30,613 nucleotides of DNA from Piscirickettsiaceae bacterium (GTDB lineage Bacteria; Pseudomonadota; Gammaproteobacteria; Nitrosococcales; Methylophagaceae), in NCBI GenBank assembly GCA_030627065.1, contig DAOUSV010000003.1, positions 1 through 30,613 on the forward strand, written 5' to 3'. Both the position numbers and the translations under genes were made by a program. Below the pieces are notes generated by a model. The model made no database searches. It saw only the letters and a list, made by a program, of their open reading frames with translations, and had not been told where the DNA came from. Positions within the stretch are counted from its first letter, which is position 1, and each line of letters begins with the position of its first letter. This document shows positions 1-8,128 of this stretch, in pieces.

Positions 1-771
1 AAAACACGGTCTCCTAATCTCTACGAACGCTATTCATGGTCAACTAACGGTATGGCAATGCGTATGGTTAACTTTGCTGGCGACGGTAATGGTTATGTCG
101 GCAACCTTGAATTAGACCCTGAAGTTGCCCACACTGTAAGTGCAACCTTTGATTGGCATGATGCAAATAAAAAGAAATGGAATTTTGCTGTAACACCTTA
201 CTATAGCTACATTGATGATTATATTGATGCTACTAGAATTAAAAATCCTGATGCAGTCGAAGAATTCGTCTATCTTCAATTTGTGAATCAATCAGCTCGT
301 ATATATGGTGTTGATATTTCAGGAAATATGCCTCTTGCAGAAAGCTCTCGCTATGGTAACTTCACTGCATCAGGTATCGTCAACTATGTTCGTGGTAAAA
401 ACAAAACGACTGGTGACAACCTTTATAACATCATGCCTCTTAATGCTAGGCTAGCGGTTGTTCAACAATTAAATAATTGGACAAATACACTTGAGGTTGA
501 ACTGGTTGATGAGAAAGATAGAGTCTCACAAGAAAGGAATGAACTAGAAACAACAGGGTATGGTTTATTACACCTTCGTAGTAGTTATAAATTAAAACAA
601 GTTCGTATTGATTTCGGTGTGGAAAATGTATTTGATAAATTCTACTACGATCCATTAGGCGGCGCTTATATGGGACAAGGTAAAACAATGTCAGGAACTG
701 ACGTTGCTTGGGGACAAGCAGTACCTGCCATAGGTCGTTCAATATATGCAGGGCTAAACTTTAAGTTCTAG
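1..771 (+). CDS. TonB-dependent outer-membrane receptor, C-terminal part (5' end outside window)
   Basis: The frame is open from base 1, so the gene starts upstream of the window; about 256 C-terminal residues are visible. The first residues read KTRSPNLYERYSW, the kind of R-x-P-N-L-x-E-x-Y motif found in the barrel of TonB-dependent receptors. Alternating hydrophobic strands follow, then a VENVFDKFYYDPLGG segment typical of the last strands, and the protein ends in NFKF with a terminal aromatic residue, the usual signal for BAM-dependent insertion of outer-membrane barrels. Such receptors import iron chelates, cobalamin or other large ligands using TonB energy. The plug and ligand-selective loops are not visible, so the substrate cannot be named. 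A strong hairpin terminator follows the stop codon. Confidence 0.88.
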   Translation, partial: KTRSPNLYERYSWSTNGMAMRMVNFAGDGNGYVGNLELDPEVAHTVSATFDWHDANKKKWNFAVTPYYSYIDDYIDATRIKNPDAVEEFVYLQFVNQSARIYGVDISGNMPLAESSRYGNFTASGIVNYVRGKNKTTGDNLYNIMPLNARLAVVQQLNNWTNTLEVELVDEKDRVSQERNELETTGYGLLHLRSSYKLKQVRIDFGVENVFDKFYYDPLGGAYMGQGKTMSGTDVAWGQAVPAIGRSIYAGLNFKF

Positions 772-802
772 TTACAAACATCAAAGTTCTTGTTTTAAAC
801 TT

Positions 803-842
803 AATCCCCTCTGTCATTTATTTAAATGGCGAGGGGATTTTT
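803..842 (+). terminator. Intrinsic terminator after the TonB-dependent receptor
   Basis: AATCCCCTC (803-811) pairs perfectly with GAGGGGATT (831-839). After one bulged T the stem continues GTCATTT/AAATGGC with one G-T pair, closing a four-base loop at 820-823. A T run at 838-842 follows on the plus strand. The hairpin lies between two genes that end towards each other and could also slow leftward transcription, although its T tract on that side is poor. Confidence 0.9.
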
Positions 843-1422
843 ATTGCACTAAATTAATAAGCTGTTTGCGCTGATTATTTAACTTAAATAATGCTTGTCG
901 AGACTCGGCGGCATCGGTTGTGTAACGAAAAACAACTTGCTCAGCTTGTATAAATTGTTGCCACAAAGACTCAATAGCAATAGGAGATTGTATCGGAAAA
1001 TCCACCACCTCAGGGCGACGATCAGACTTCATATGCTGATAGGTTTCTTTATCCCAGCCCGTTAATTTAAGAATATCTAGTTGTGAAGTAGCAACACTAC
1101 TAAACTGCCACTGTTCTTGATCGGGTTCACTTTGAAAAGAATAGCTTACCTTTTGAGTTTCTCGTGCAGGGCTACCACAGAGTTTTTGATGATCTAATTT
1201 AATTGGCTGATGCTGATCAATCTGCATCACAATTAGTTCATTCTCAGCAAAGCTATCAGCTACGTGATCAGTGATCATAAAGCTACCCCATAACTCACCA
1301 TCTTTAAGACGATGAATCATTAATGTATCACCTGTTTCACTAGAGATAGTGATGGACTCACTTGCTTGTACCGATAAAGAGCAACTAAGCCATATAATCA
1401 TAATTATTTTGAATCTCATCAT
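841..1422 (-). CDS. Small exported protein of unknown function, last gene of the pho block
   Basis: This encodes 193 residues. The N-terminus MMRFKIIMIIWLSCSLSVQA is a short positively charged and hydrophobic stretch ending in a V-Q-A cleavage-like site, so the product is probably secreted to the periplasm by Sec; the cysteine inside the segment does not sit in a good lipobox. The mature part is hydrophilic and acidic, with one cysteine (LCGSPARE) and no motif I recognise. The gene starts 36 bases after ppx on the same strand, so it is probably co-transcribed with phoB-phoR-ppx, and it ends at the bidirectional hairpin. A link with phosphate metabolism is inferred from position only. Confidence 0.7.
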   Translation of the reverse strand: MMRFKIIMIIWLSCSLSVQASESITISSETGDTLMIHRLKDGELWGSFMITDHVADSFAENELIVMQIDQHQPIKLDHQKLCGSPARETQKVSYSFQSEPDQEQWQFSSVATSQLDILKLTGWDKETYQHMKSDRRPEVVDFPIQSPIAIESLWQQFIQAEQVVFRYTTDAAESRQALFKLNNQRKQLINLVQ

Positions 1423-1458
1423 ATCTTTACTGACTCAGATTGCATGCTTATAGTTCAA

Positions 1459-2964
1459 TTATGAATCTTTTATCTTAAGATTAAAGCCAACTTCTTCAAG
1501 ATAATCAGCCTCATAAAACAGATCTGATTTTGTCAGCGGATGATCTTCTAGCCATGCATTTGGTAATTCTAATCGTAAACCTTTCTTTTTTACTTTCAAC
1601 TTAACAAACGTATCTGCTTTCTCAGTACGTCCTCGATTAAATACCATTGCTAAACGAAGTAATATCGTCAATCGTTTGCTTGATTTTTGTACCTCATCAG
1701 GCAATTTCTTAATTTCTTTTTGGGGAAACTTTCGTCTCTGCCCTAAAACAATTGTCGCCAAAACATGCTGTTCTTCGCGAGAAAAACCAGATAATACAGA
1801 GTTGGCAACTAAATAGGCTGAATGCTTATGAAAAGAATTATGTGAAATAGCCAAACCAATTTCATGCAGCTTCGCCGCCCATTTCAAACAATCTAAATCC
1901 GCTTGTTCCAGCTTCCACTCTTCCGATACTTGTTCAAATAATTGCGTTACCATTATCTCTATACGTTGGGCTTGAGCTTTATCAGATTGATAACGGTTTG
2001 CAAGTGCTAATACGGTTCTATCACGCTCATCATCATGCTGAATCCGACCTAATAAGTCATATAACAAACCTTCACGCAATGCGCCATTAGAGACAACCAT
2101 TCGATCAATTTTCAAGCGTTCAAAAGCAGCTTTTAATATCACCACTCCGCCAGGCAGAACAGAGGCACGCTCACTACTTAGACCCTCAATTTCTAACTGA
2201 TCGACATGACCCGCTCCTACCATTACATCTATTAGATTATTTAAGGATTTTAAGGTAATAACCCCATCATCAGACCAGCTATTTTCTTTAACTATATTTG
2301 CAACGGTTCTAATCGTGCCCGATGCACCAATGACTTCTACCCACCCCATATTTCGATAAGGCCGCTGAATAGAACGTAATCGTGATCCGGCTGTAATTGC
2401 AGCTATTGTGAAACGTGATCGGCTGATTCTGCCATTGATAAAGAAGCGTTGCGAAAAGCTCACACAACCCATTTCTAAACTTTCTCGTCTTAGACCTGTA
2501 AAGCCTTCACCTATAATAAATTCAGTACTACCACCACCGATATCCATTACTAATCGACGTGAATTATCAAAGGCTAACGCATGAGCCACGCCTAAATAAA
2601 TAAGCCTTGCCTCTTCTTCACCGGCGATAATAGCAATCGGATGACCCAGGGCAGTTCGAGCTTTTCGTAAAAACGTTTGGCTATTAACTGCAACGCGTAA
2701 GGTGTTTGTGCCTACAACACGAACGCTAGAGGTTGGTAAGTCTTTTATTCGCTCTCCAAAGCGCTGTAAACAAGCAATGGCTCGCTCTTGAGCTTGCTCA
2801 GAAAGATATAGACTATCATCCAGTCCTGCTCGTAACTGGACCATCTCTCGTAATTTATCAACAACTTGAAAGTGCCCATCACGTACGCGGGCGATAATCA
2901 TATGAAAACTATTCGAGCCTAAATCAATCGCGGCTAAAATATCTTGTTCAGGTTCTGAAGACAT
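1459..2964 (-). CDS. ppx: Exopolyphosphatase (Ppx/GppA family)
   Basis: Ppx removes terminal phosphate from polyphosphate; GppA relatives also hydrolyse pppGpp. The 501-residue length fits the long Ppx/GppA form (E. coli Ppx is about 513). The ASKHA-fold phosphate-1 motif DLGSNSFHM is near residue 15, the catalytic-type region GEEEARLIYLGVAH near 115, and the phosphate-2 motif VMDIGGGSTEFIIGEG near 140. The C-terminal 200 residues form the HD-like helical domain (AAKLHEIGLAISHNSFHKHS). The gene lies 58 bases downstream of phoR in the same direction; no ppk is in the window. Ppx versus GppA cannot be separated by eye, but the phoBR setting favours Ppx. Confidence 0.9.
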   Translation of the reverse strand: MSSEPEQDILAAIDLGSNSFHMIIARVRDGHFQVVDKLREMVQLRAGLDDSLYLSEQAQERAIACLQRFGERIKDLPTSSVRVVGTNTLRVAVNSQTFLRKARTALGHPIAIIAGEEEARLIYLGVAHALAFDNSRRLVMDIGGGSTEFIIGEGFTGLRRESLEMGCVSFSQRFFINGRISRSRFTIAAITAGSRLRSIQRPYRNMGWVEVIGASGTIRTVANIVKENSWSDDGVITLKSLNNLIDVMVGAGHVDQLEIEGLSSERASVLPGGVVILKAAFERLKIDRMVVSNGALREGLLYDLLGRIQHDDERDRTVLALANRYQSDKAQAQRIEIMVTQLFEQVSEEWKLEQADLDCLKWAAKLHEIGLAISHNSFHKHSAYLVANSVLSGFSREEQHVLATIVLGQRRKFPQKEIKKLPDEVQKSSKRLTILLRLAMVFNRGRTEKADTFVKLKVKKKGLRLELPNAWLEDHPLTKSDLFYEADYLEEVGFNLKIKDS

Positions 2965-3022
2965 GATTTCAGTTACTTTCTTAGAAACAATGTGCTTATT
3001 TTGCTATAGATTACCTTGTTAT

Positions 3023-4309
3023 TCAAGCCAATTCGACCACATGACTCAATGGGAAACTGCAACGAAATTGCGAGCCCTTTCCAAGTTCACTGGTAATCTT
3101 TAACTCCCCGTTATGACGTTGCAATATATGCTTCGCAATTGCTAAGCCTAATCCGGTGCCACCAGCTTCTTTAGCCCGACCACTATCTACCCGATAAAAA
3201 CGCTCTGTTAATCGTTCAAGATGCTCTTCGGCAATACCCTCACCATTATCAGACACCTCAATATGAGCGCCTTTTTTATCTACAAACCATCGAATAATTA
3301 TTTTGCTATTTTCTGGCGTGTACTTCACTGCATTAAACGCTAAGTTTGAAATGGCACTGCGCAATTCATCGACATCGGCAAGTAATCCTTGCTCTGTCAT
3401 CAATTTAAGTTCAATCTGATGATTACGATACTCTTGTAGCTTTTGTGCATCATCACGCACTGATGCTAATAATGCCGGAATATCACTAGGCTCATGCTGC
3501 AGTTTTTTTTCACCTGTTTCTAATTGTGACAGTGCCAACAACTCAGTGATCATTAAATGCATTCGTTCTGTTTGCCGCCGCATAACAGGCAAAGCACTTC
3601 CCCACAGCTCAACGGGGCTATCTTGATTTAAGGTTTCTAAATAACCTCGCAATACGGTTAATGGTGTGCGTAATTCATGTGATACATTGGCAACAAAATC
3701 ACGTCGCATCGTTTGTAATTTTACGGTTTGAGTAATATCACGGGCAACCAATAAACGACCACTCCCCATATACTTTACAATTTTAACTTCAAGGTTCAAC
3801 TTTGAATTAAAAGGAGAAACAACATTCACAAACTGCCCATCTTTAATGTCTGAATCAAAAAGTTGCTGAAACTTAGGATCTCGGATTAGGTTTGTCACTC
3901 GGATATGATTATCTTGTGGCCAAAAAACGCCCAACAAATGTTCAGCGGCGGCATTTGACCAAACAATTTGACCATCAGATGCAAGTACGACAATACCGTC
4001 AGGTAATGCCGCCGTGGTAGCTTGAAAACGCTTTAAATAACCTGCCAGTTTTTTCTTCCTCGCTATATTTTGCTTTCGTACTCGCTCAATCTCTCGACAG
4101 ACATCGTTGATTACACCATCAGCACTCGGTGATGGGTATTTTTTTGCATTTCTCATCCATCGATATAACTTATTCCAGCTATGTTGCAACCAAAAAGCAT
4201 AAGTAACAACGGCCACAAACATGAGTGGCAACATCTGTCCTATTAATAAGCCAAAAAAACCAGCAACACTCACTATTGCAATTAAGCGCCAATAATCCCA
4301 ATGCAACAT
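3023..4309 (-). CDS. phoR: Phosphate regulon sensor histidine kinase PhoR
   Basis: PhoR is the membrane kinase that phosphorylates PhoB under phosphate limitation and dephosphorylates it in excess. The 428 residues follow the PhoR plan: two closely spaced N-terminal membrane segments (about 8-40) with almost no periplasmic loop, a cytoplasmic PAS domain (about 95-190, ALPDGIVVLASDGQIVWSN), a HisKA box FVANVSHELRTPL with the phospho-accepting His at residue 211, then the HATPase domain with N box NLAFNAVKYTPE, G1 DNGEGI and G2 GGTGLGLAIAKH. It starts 8 bases after the phoB stop, so the two are translated from one message. The short loop agrees with sensing through the Pst/PhoU complex, which is not in this window. 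Confidence 0.96.
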   Translation of the reverse strand: MLHWDYWRLIAIVSVAGFFGLLIGQMLPLMFVAVVTYAFWLQHSWNKLYRWMRNAKKYPSPSADGVINDVCREIERVRKQNIARKKKLAGYLKRFQATTAALPDGIVVLASDGQIVWSNAAAEHLLGVFWPQDNHIRVTNLIRDPKFQQLFDSDIKDGQFVNVVSPFNSKLNLEVKIVKYMGSGRLLVARDITQTVKLQTMRRDFVANVSHELRTPLTVLRGYLETLNQDSPVELWGSALPVMRRQTERMHLMITELLALSQLETGEKKLQHEPSDIPALLASVRDDAQKLQEYRNHQIELKLMTEQGLLADVDELRSAISNLAFNAVKYTPENSKIIIRWFVDKKGAHIEVSDNGEGIAEEHLERLTERFYRVDSGRAKEAGGTGLGLAIAKHILQRHNGELKITSELGKGSQFRCSFPLSHVVELA

Positions 4310-4317
4310 CGTATTAT

Positions 4318-5007
4318 TTAATCTTCTGCGAAGCGATAGCCGACACCACGCACTGTCTGCACTAAATGATCATGTTTTGAAGGCTCTAAGGCCTTACGTA
4401 AACGGCGAATATGCACATCAACCGTACGCTCTTCAATATAAACCGTATCACCCCAGACATGATCCAGCAATTGACTACGGCTATAAGCTCGCTCCGGCTT
4501 CTTCATAAAGAAATGTAATAAACGAAACTCCGTTGGCCCCAAATCAATACGTTGACCTTCTGCACTCGCCCGATGACTTTGCGTATCCAATACCAAGCCT
4601 GAGAACTCTAATTGTTGGTCAGCATCGCCGCTTGGTGCACAGCGTCTCAATAAAGCCTTAATACGAGCCATTAACTCAGGTGGTGAAAAAGGCTTATTCA
4701 CATAGTCATCAGCGCCCACACTTAAGCCCTTGACCATATCCTCACTTTCACCTTTTGCCGTCAGCATAATCACTGGAATATCAGCCAGCGCTTCACTCGC
4801 ACGTAAACGACGAATAAACTCAATGCCATCAATACCCGGCAACATCCAATCCAATAGTATTAATTTTACCTGCTGTTTTTCCAGATACTTTAAGCCCTGC
4901 TCAGCATCCCCAACAGATTCACACTCAAAACCAGACTGCCTTAATGAAAAACACAGCATGTCGCGAATCGCCACATCATCTTCTACTACTAAAATTGTTG
5001 TTGCCAT
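4318..5007 (-). CDS. phoB: Phosphate regulon response regulator PhoB
   Basis: PhoB is an OmpR-type transcription activator that binds Pho boxes. The 229 residues contain a receiver domain with the acidic pocket VVEDD and phospho-acceptor Asp53 in LLDWMLPGIDG, the switch Thr in MLTAK and the conserved Lys in VNKPFSPPEL. The winged-helix domain follows, with LGPTEFRLLHFFM and the recognition-helix region YIEERTVDVHIRRLRKAL, and a C-terminal VQTVRGVGYRFAED. It is the first gene of phoB-phoR-ppx. A Pho-box-like element with a -10 hexamer lies 36-69 bases upstream of the ATG, so positive autoregulation is likely. A clear Shine-Dalgarno sequence is lacking. Confidence 0.97.
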   Translation of the reverse strand: MATTILVVEDDVAIRDMLCFSLRQSGFECESVGDAEQGLKYLEKQQVKLILLDWMLPGIDGIEFIRRLRASEALADIPVIMLTAKGESEDMVKGLSVGADDYVNKPFSPPELMARIKALLRRCAPSGDADQQLEFSGLVLDTQSHRASAEGQRIDLGPTEFRLLHFFMKKPERAYSRSQLLDHVWGDTVYIEERTVDVHIRRLRKALEPSKHDHLVQTVRGVGYRFAED

Positions 5008-5042
5008 TGAGTCAGTTTCTCAAAATAATGGAGTAAAGAGTC

Positions 5043-5076
5043 ATCATACTCTCTAAATATTACAGTTTTATAACAC
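5043..5076 (-). promoter_or_regulatory. Pho-box-like site and -10 element upstream of phoB
   Basis: Written on the plus strand, two half-sites TTACAG (5060-5065) and TAACAC (5071-5076) start exactly 11 bases apart. The 18 bases 5059-5076 match the reversed E. coli Pho-box consensus at 15 of 18 positions by hand comparison. On the minus strand a TATGAT hexamer (5048-5043) follows after 11 bases, which places the box over the -35 position as in PhoB-activated promoters. Transcription would start near 5036, about 30 bases before the phoB ATG. Confidence 0.7.
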
Positions 5077-5183
5077 TTACAGCATAGTAATTTATTAAGG
5101 AACTTACTATCTTTATGGTATTGTAACGATAAGGACGAGGAAGAAGATACTTAATGAATAGATGCTCAGAGTGCTACATATAA

Positions 5184-8108
5184 ATGAAACACAATCCATT
5201 TCACACCTCCTACCTAATCTCACTTATTGCCGCCTGCCTTCTGCTCGCCAGTTTGCCAGCATTATCGGATAGTCATCCTGCCCTAGAAAAAGTATCTTTA
5301 CAACTCAATTGGAAATATCAATTCCAGTTTGCTGGCTTTATTGCCGCTAAAGAAAAAGGCTTCTACAACGATGTTGGCTTAGATGTAGACCTATTAGAAT
5401 ATCAAAATGGCCAAGACATCGTTTCAGATGTGCTTGAAAATAAAATAAATTTTGGCATTCATCACTCTAGCATCGCAGTTAAAAACAAAAAACTCATACC
5501 AAGCACTTTACTCGCAACCTACTTCCAACAGTCACCGTATGTTTTAGTAAGTACAGTAGATATAAAAACTCCCCACGATCTACGAGGGAAACGGATTATG
5601 ATTCCCCTAAACAATCTAAATGACACTCCTTTAGGCTTGCTGCTTTCCCATTTTTATTTAACCGACAAAGATATAACTCAGGTCACTCCATCTTTCAATA
5701 TTCAAGACTTTATTGACCATAAGGTCGATGCGGCGGCTATATTTACCACCAATGAACTCTTTCATTTAAAAAAGAAAGAAATTGCTTTTAATATTATCGC
5801 GCCAGCTGATTATGGCTATTCAACGACCTCCGTTAATTTATTTACATCAACTTCTGAAGTGGCTGAACACCCCAAACGAACTCAGGATTTTATTAATGCA
5901 TCTAATAAAGGGTGGGAATATGCCCTGACTCACCAGCAAGAAATAATTTCTCTAATTTATAACAAGTACTCTAAGAAAAAGAGCATTGAGGCTCTTTTCT
6001 TTGAAGCAATTGAAACTCAAAAGTTAATGCCATCAGATCCTAAAAACATAGGCTCTATTAATGAAAGCTCCCGAGAAACATTTTTACATCAATTAAAACG
6101 TAGTGGTTTATTGGATGACGATCAAGAACTGCCCACCATTCTTAAGCAAGTAACCTTTACTCAGGAACAGATGAATTACCTTCTACAAAAAGAAGAGATA
6201 ACCATGTGCGTCGACCCTGACTGGATGCCTTTCGAAAAAATTGAAAAAGGACAACATCTTGGCATTGCTGCAAATGTATTTTCTTTGTTTCAAGAACAAT
6301 TGCCCATCCCTATTCGCTTAATCGAAACCGGAAGCTGGGAAGAGTCCATCGATAAAGCAAAAAGTCGTGATTGCGATATTTTTTCTCTTGCCTCAAACAC
6401 CGACTCACGCAAAGAGTATATGGACTTTACATCACCCTATATTGACCTGCCTATTGTATTAGCCACGAAAAATAATACGCTCTTCATCGATACTATTTCT
6501 GAAGTTAAAAATAAAAAGTTAGGCATTGTTAAAGGCTACTCTATTGCTGAATTTCTACGTAAACGAATTCCTGATATCAACATTATTGAGGTTGAGTCGG
6601 TTTCTGATGGCCTAGAACGCGTTGAAAGCGGTGAATTATTCGGATTTATTGATAACTTAATGACCATTGCATACGCTATTCAGCATGATTTCACAGACTC
6701 TTTAAAGGTATCAGCACGCTTTCAAGACAAGGTTCGCCTTGCTGTTGCGACTCGGAATGATGATCCCCAACTTCATTACATATTTCAATCACTAGTCAAT
6801 AATATCAACGACGCTCAAATGCAATACTTTTACAATAGTTGGGTCTCCGTTAAAGAAGAAACAAACTTTGATTATCGAGTTTTATGGCTTTTACTTACCT
6901 TTGTCACCCTAGCAATTACAGGCTTTATCATCGGCCTACGCCGTTTAAATAAACGTTTAACTGTTCAGAATAAGTATATCGAACAAGAAAAGAAACGTTT
7001 CCAAATATTATTTGAACAAGCAGGAAATCCGCTTTTACTTATTCAAGACGGGGCATTTATTGATTGCAATGAAAAAGCATTTAAACTGCTGGGCTATGAC
7101 TCAAAAGAAGATTTAATGTCAAAAAACCCTGCTAAAGATATCTCCCCTAAATATCAGCCTGATGGACAACTGTCACTGCAAAAGTGTAAAGATACTACTG
7201 CTATTTGTTTCCGTGACGGTTCCTATTCGTGTGAATGGCTGCATTATAAAAAAGACGGCTCAGAAATACTTATCTACCTAATATTAACTCGCCTAGATTA
7301 CCAAGACAAACAAGTTCTCCACGTTTCTTGGCGCGACTTAACTGAACAAAAAGAATATGAACAAGTGCTTCTGAAAGCAACAGAGAATGCTCGCCAGGCC
7401 GATGAAGCTAAATCTAAATTCCTTGCAAATATGTCACATGAACTTCGTACTCCAATGCATGGCATTTTAAGTTTCGCTCAATTTGGTTTGAGAAAGTTTG
7501 ATTCTGCACCAAGAAAAGATTTAAACAGATACTTTTCTCATATACAAACTAGTGGAAAAAGACTATTGCATCTGCTTAATGACTTGCTCGATTTATCAAA
7601 GCTAGAAGCTGGAAAAATAAAACTGGAACTTAGAAAAAAAGATATTATTCCAGTCCTTCGAGCCTGCATAACCGAGCAAGAACAACGGATGCAAGATTTA
7701 GACTTAACCGTCAATATCAATTATCCCGACACTCCTATTCTTAGCTATTTTGATTCAATCACCATTGGACAAGTTATTACCAATCTACTGTCTAATGCGG
7801 TTAAATTCAGCCATAAAGGCAGCAAGATCACCATCGACATTTCTAAAGATAATAATCAGAATTTGCTCTTCACTCTAAAAGATGAAGGTATTGGTATTCC
7901 TGACAATGAATTTAACGCAATATTTGATGCCTTTATTCAAAGTAGCAAAACACGTACAGAAGCAGGAGGAACAGGACTGGGGCTTGCTATTTGTAAACAA
8001 ATTATAGATGTTCATAAGGGCACTATTTGGGCAGAAAATAACGCTGATAAAGGGGCTGCTTTTAGCTTTACATTACCTTGCGAAATAGATGTTCCCTCAT
8101 CTAAATAA
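5184..8108 (+). CDS. Sensor histidine kinase with fused NMT1/THI5-like and SBP_bac_3-like periplasmic domains
   Basis: This is a 974-residue membrane kinase. A signal peptide (about 1-28) precedes a first binding-protein domain of NMT1/THI5/SsuA type (about 35-300; LQLNWKYQFQFAGFIAAKEKGFY is its diagnostic start). A second domain of SBP_bac_3 type follows (about 335-555; MCVDPDWMPFEKIE, TDSRKEYMDFTSPYI). One membrane helix lies near 565-585. Inside the cell are a short coiled linker, a PAS domain (about 605-720), a HisKA box FLANMSHELRTPMHG with His752, and an HATPase domain (NLLSNAVKFS, DEGIGIPDNEF, GGTGLGLAICKQ). There is no receiver or HPt domain and no response regulator gene beside it. 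The ligand is unknown; NMT1-type domains bind thiamine precursors, sulfonates and other small molecules. It is divergent from phoB and convergent with recQ. Confidence 0.88.
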   Translation: MKHNPFHTSYLISLIAACLLLASLPALSDSHPALEKVSLQLNWKYQFQFAGFIAAKEKGFYNDVGLDVDLLEYQNGQDIVSDVLENKINFGIHHSSIAVKNKKLIPSTLLATYFQQSPYVLVSTVDIKTPHDLRGKRIMIPLNNLNDTPLGLLLSHFYLTDKDITQVTPSFNIQDFIDHKVDAAAIFTTNELFHLKKKEIAFNIIAPADYGYSTTSVNLFTSTSEVAEHPKRTQDFINASNKGWEYALTHQQEIISLIYNKYSKKKSIEALFFEAIETQKLMPSDPKNIGSINESSRETFLHQLKRSGLLDDDQELPTILKQVTFTQEQMNYLLQKEEITMCVDPDWMPFEKIEKGQHLGIAANVFSLFQEQLPIPIRLIETGSWEESIDKAKSRDCDIFSLASNTDSRKEYMDFTSPYIDLPIVLATKNNTLFIDTISEVKNKKLGIVKGYSIAEFLRKRIPDINIIEVESVSDGLERVESGELFGFIDNLMTIAYAIQHDFTDSLKVSARFQDKVRLAVATRNDDPQLHYIFQSLVNNINDAQMQYFYNSWVSVKEETNFDYRVLWLLLTFVTLAITGFIIGLRRLNKRLTVQNKYIEQEKKRFQILFEQAGNPLLLIQDGAFIDCNEKAFKLLGYDSKEDLMSKNPAKDISPKYQPDGQLSLQKCKDTTAICFRDGSYSCEWLHYKKDGSEILIYLILTRLDYQDKQVLHVSWRDLTEQKEYEQVLLKATENARQADEAKSKFLANMSHELRTPMHGILSFAQFGLRKFDSAPRKDLNRYFSHIQTSGKRLLHLLNDLLDLSKLEAGKIKLELRKKDIIPVLRACITEQEQRMQDLDLTVNINYPDTPILSYFDSITIGQVITNLLSNAVKFSHKGSKITIDISKDNNQNLLFTLKDEGIGIPDNEFNAIFDAFIQSSKTRTEAGGTGLGLAICKQIIDVHKGTIWAENNADKGAAFSFTLPCEIDVPSSK

Positions 8109-8128
8109 GCTAATAAATCACCTGCATG

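Noticed and set aside
8109..8128. Terminator between the sensor kinase and recQ
   Set aside because: The 20 bases hold no stable hairpin with a T tract.
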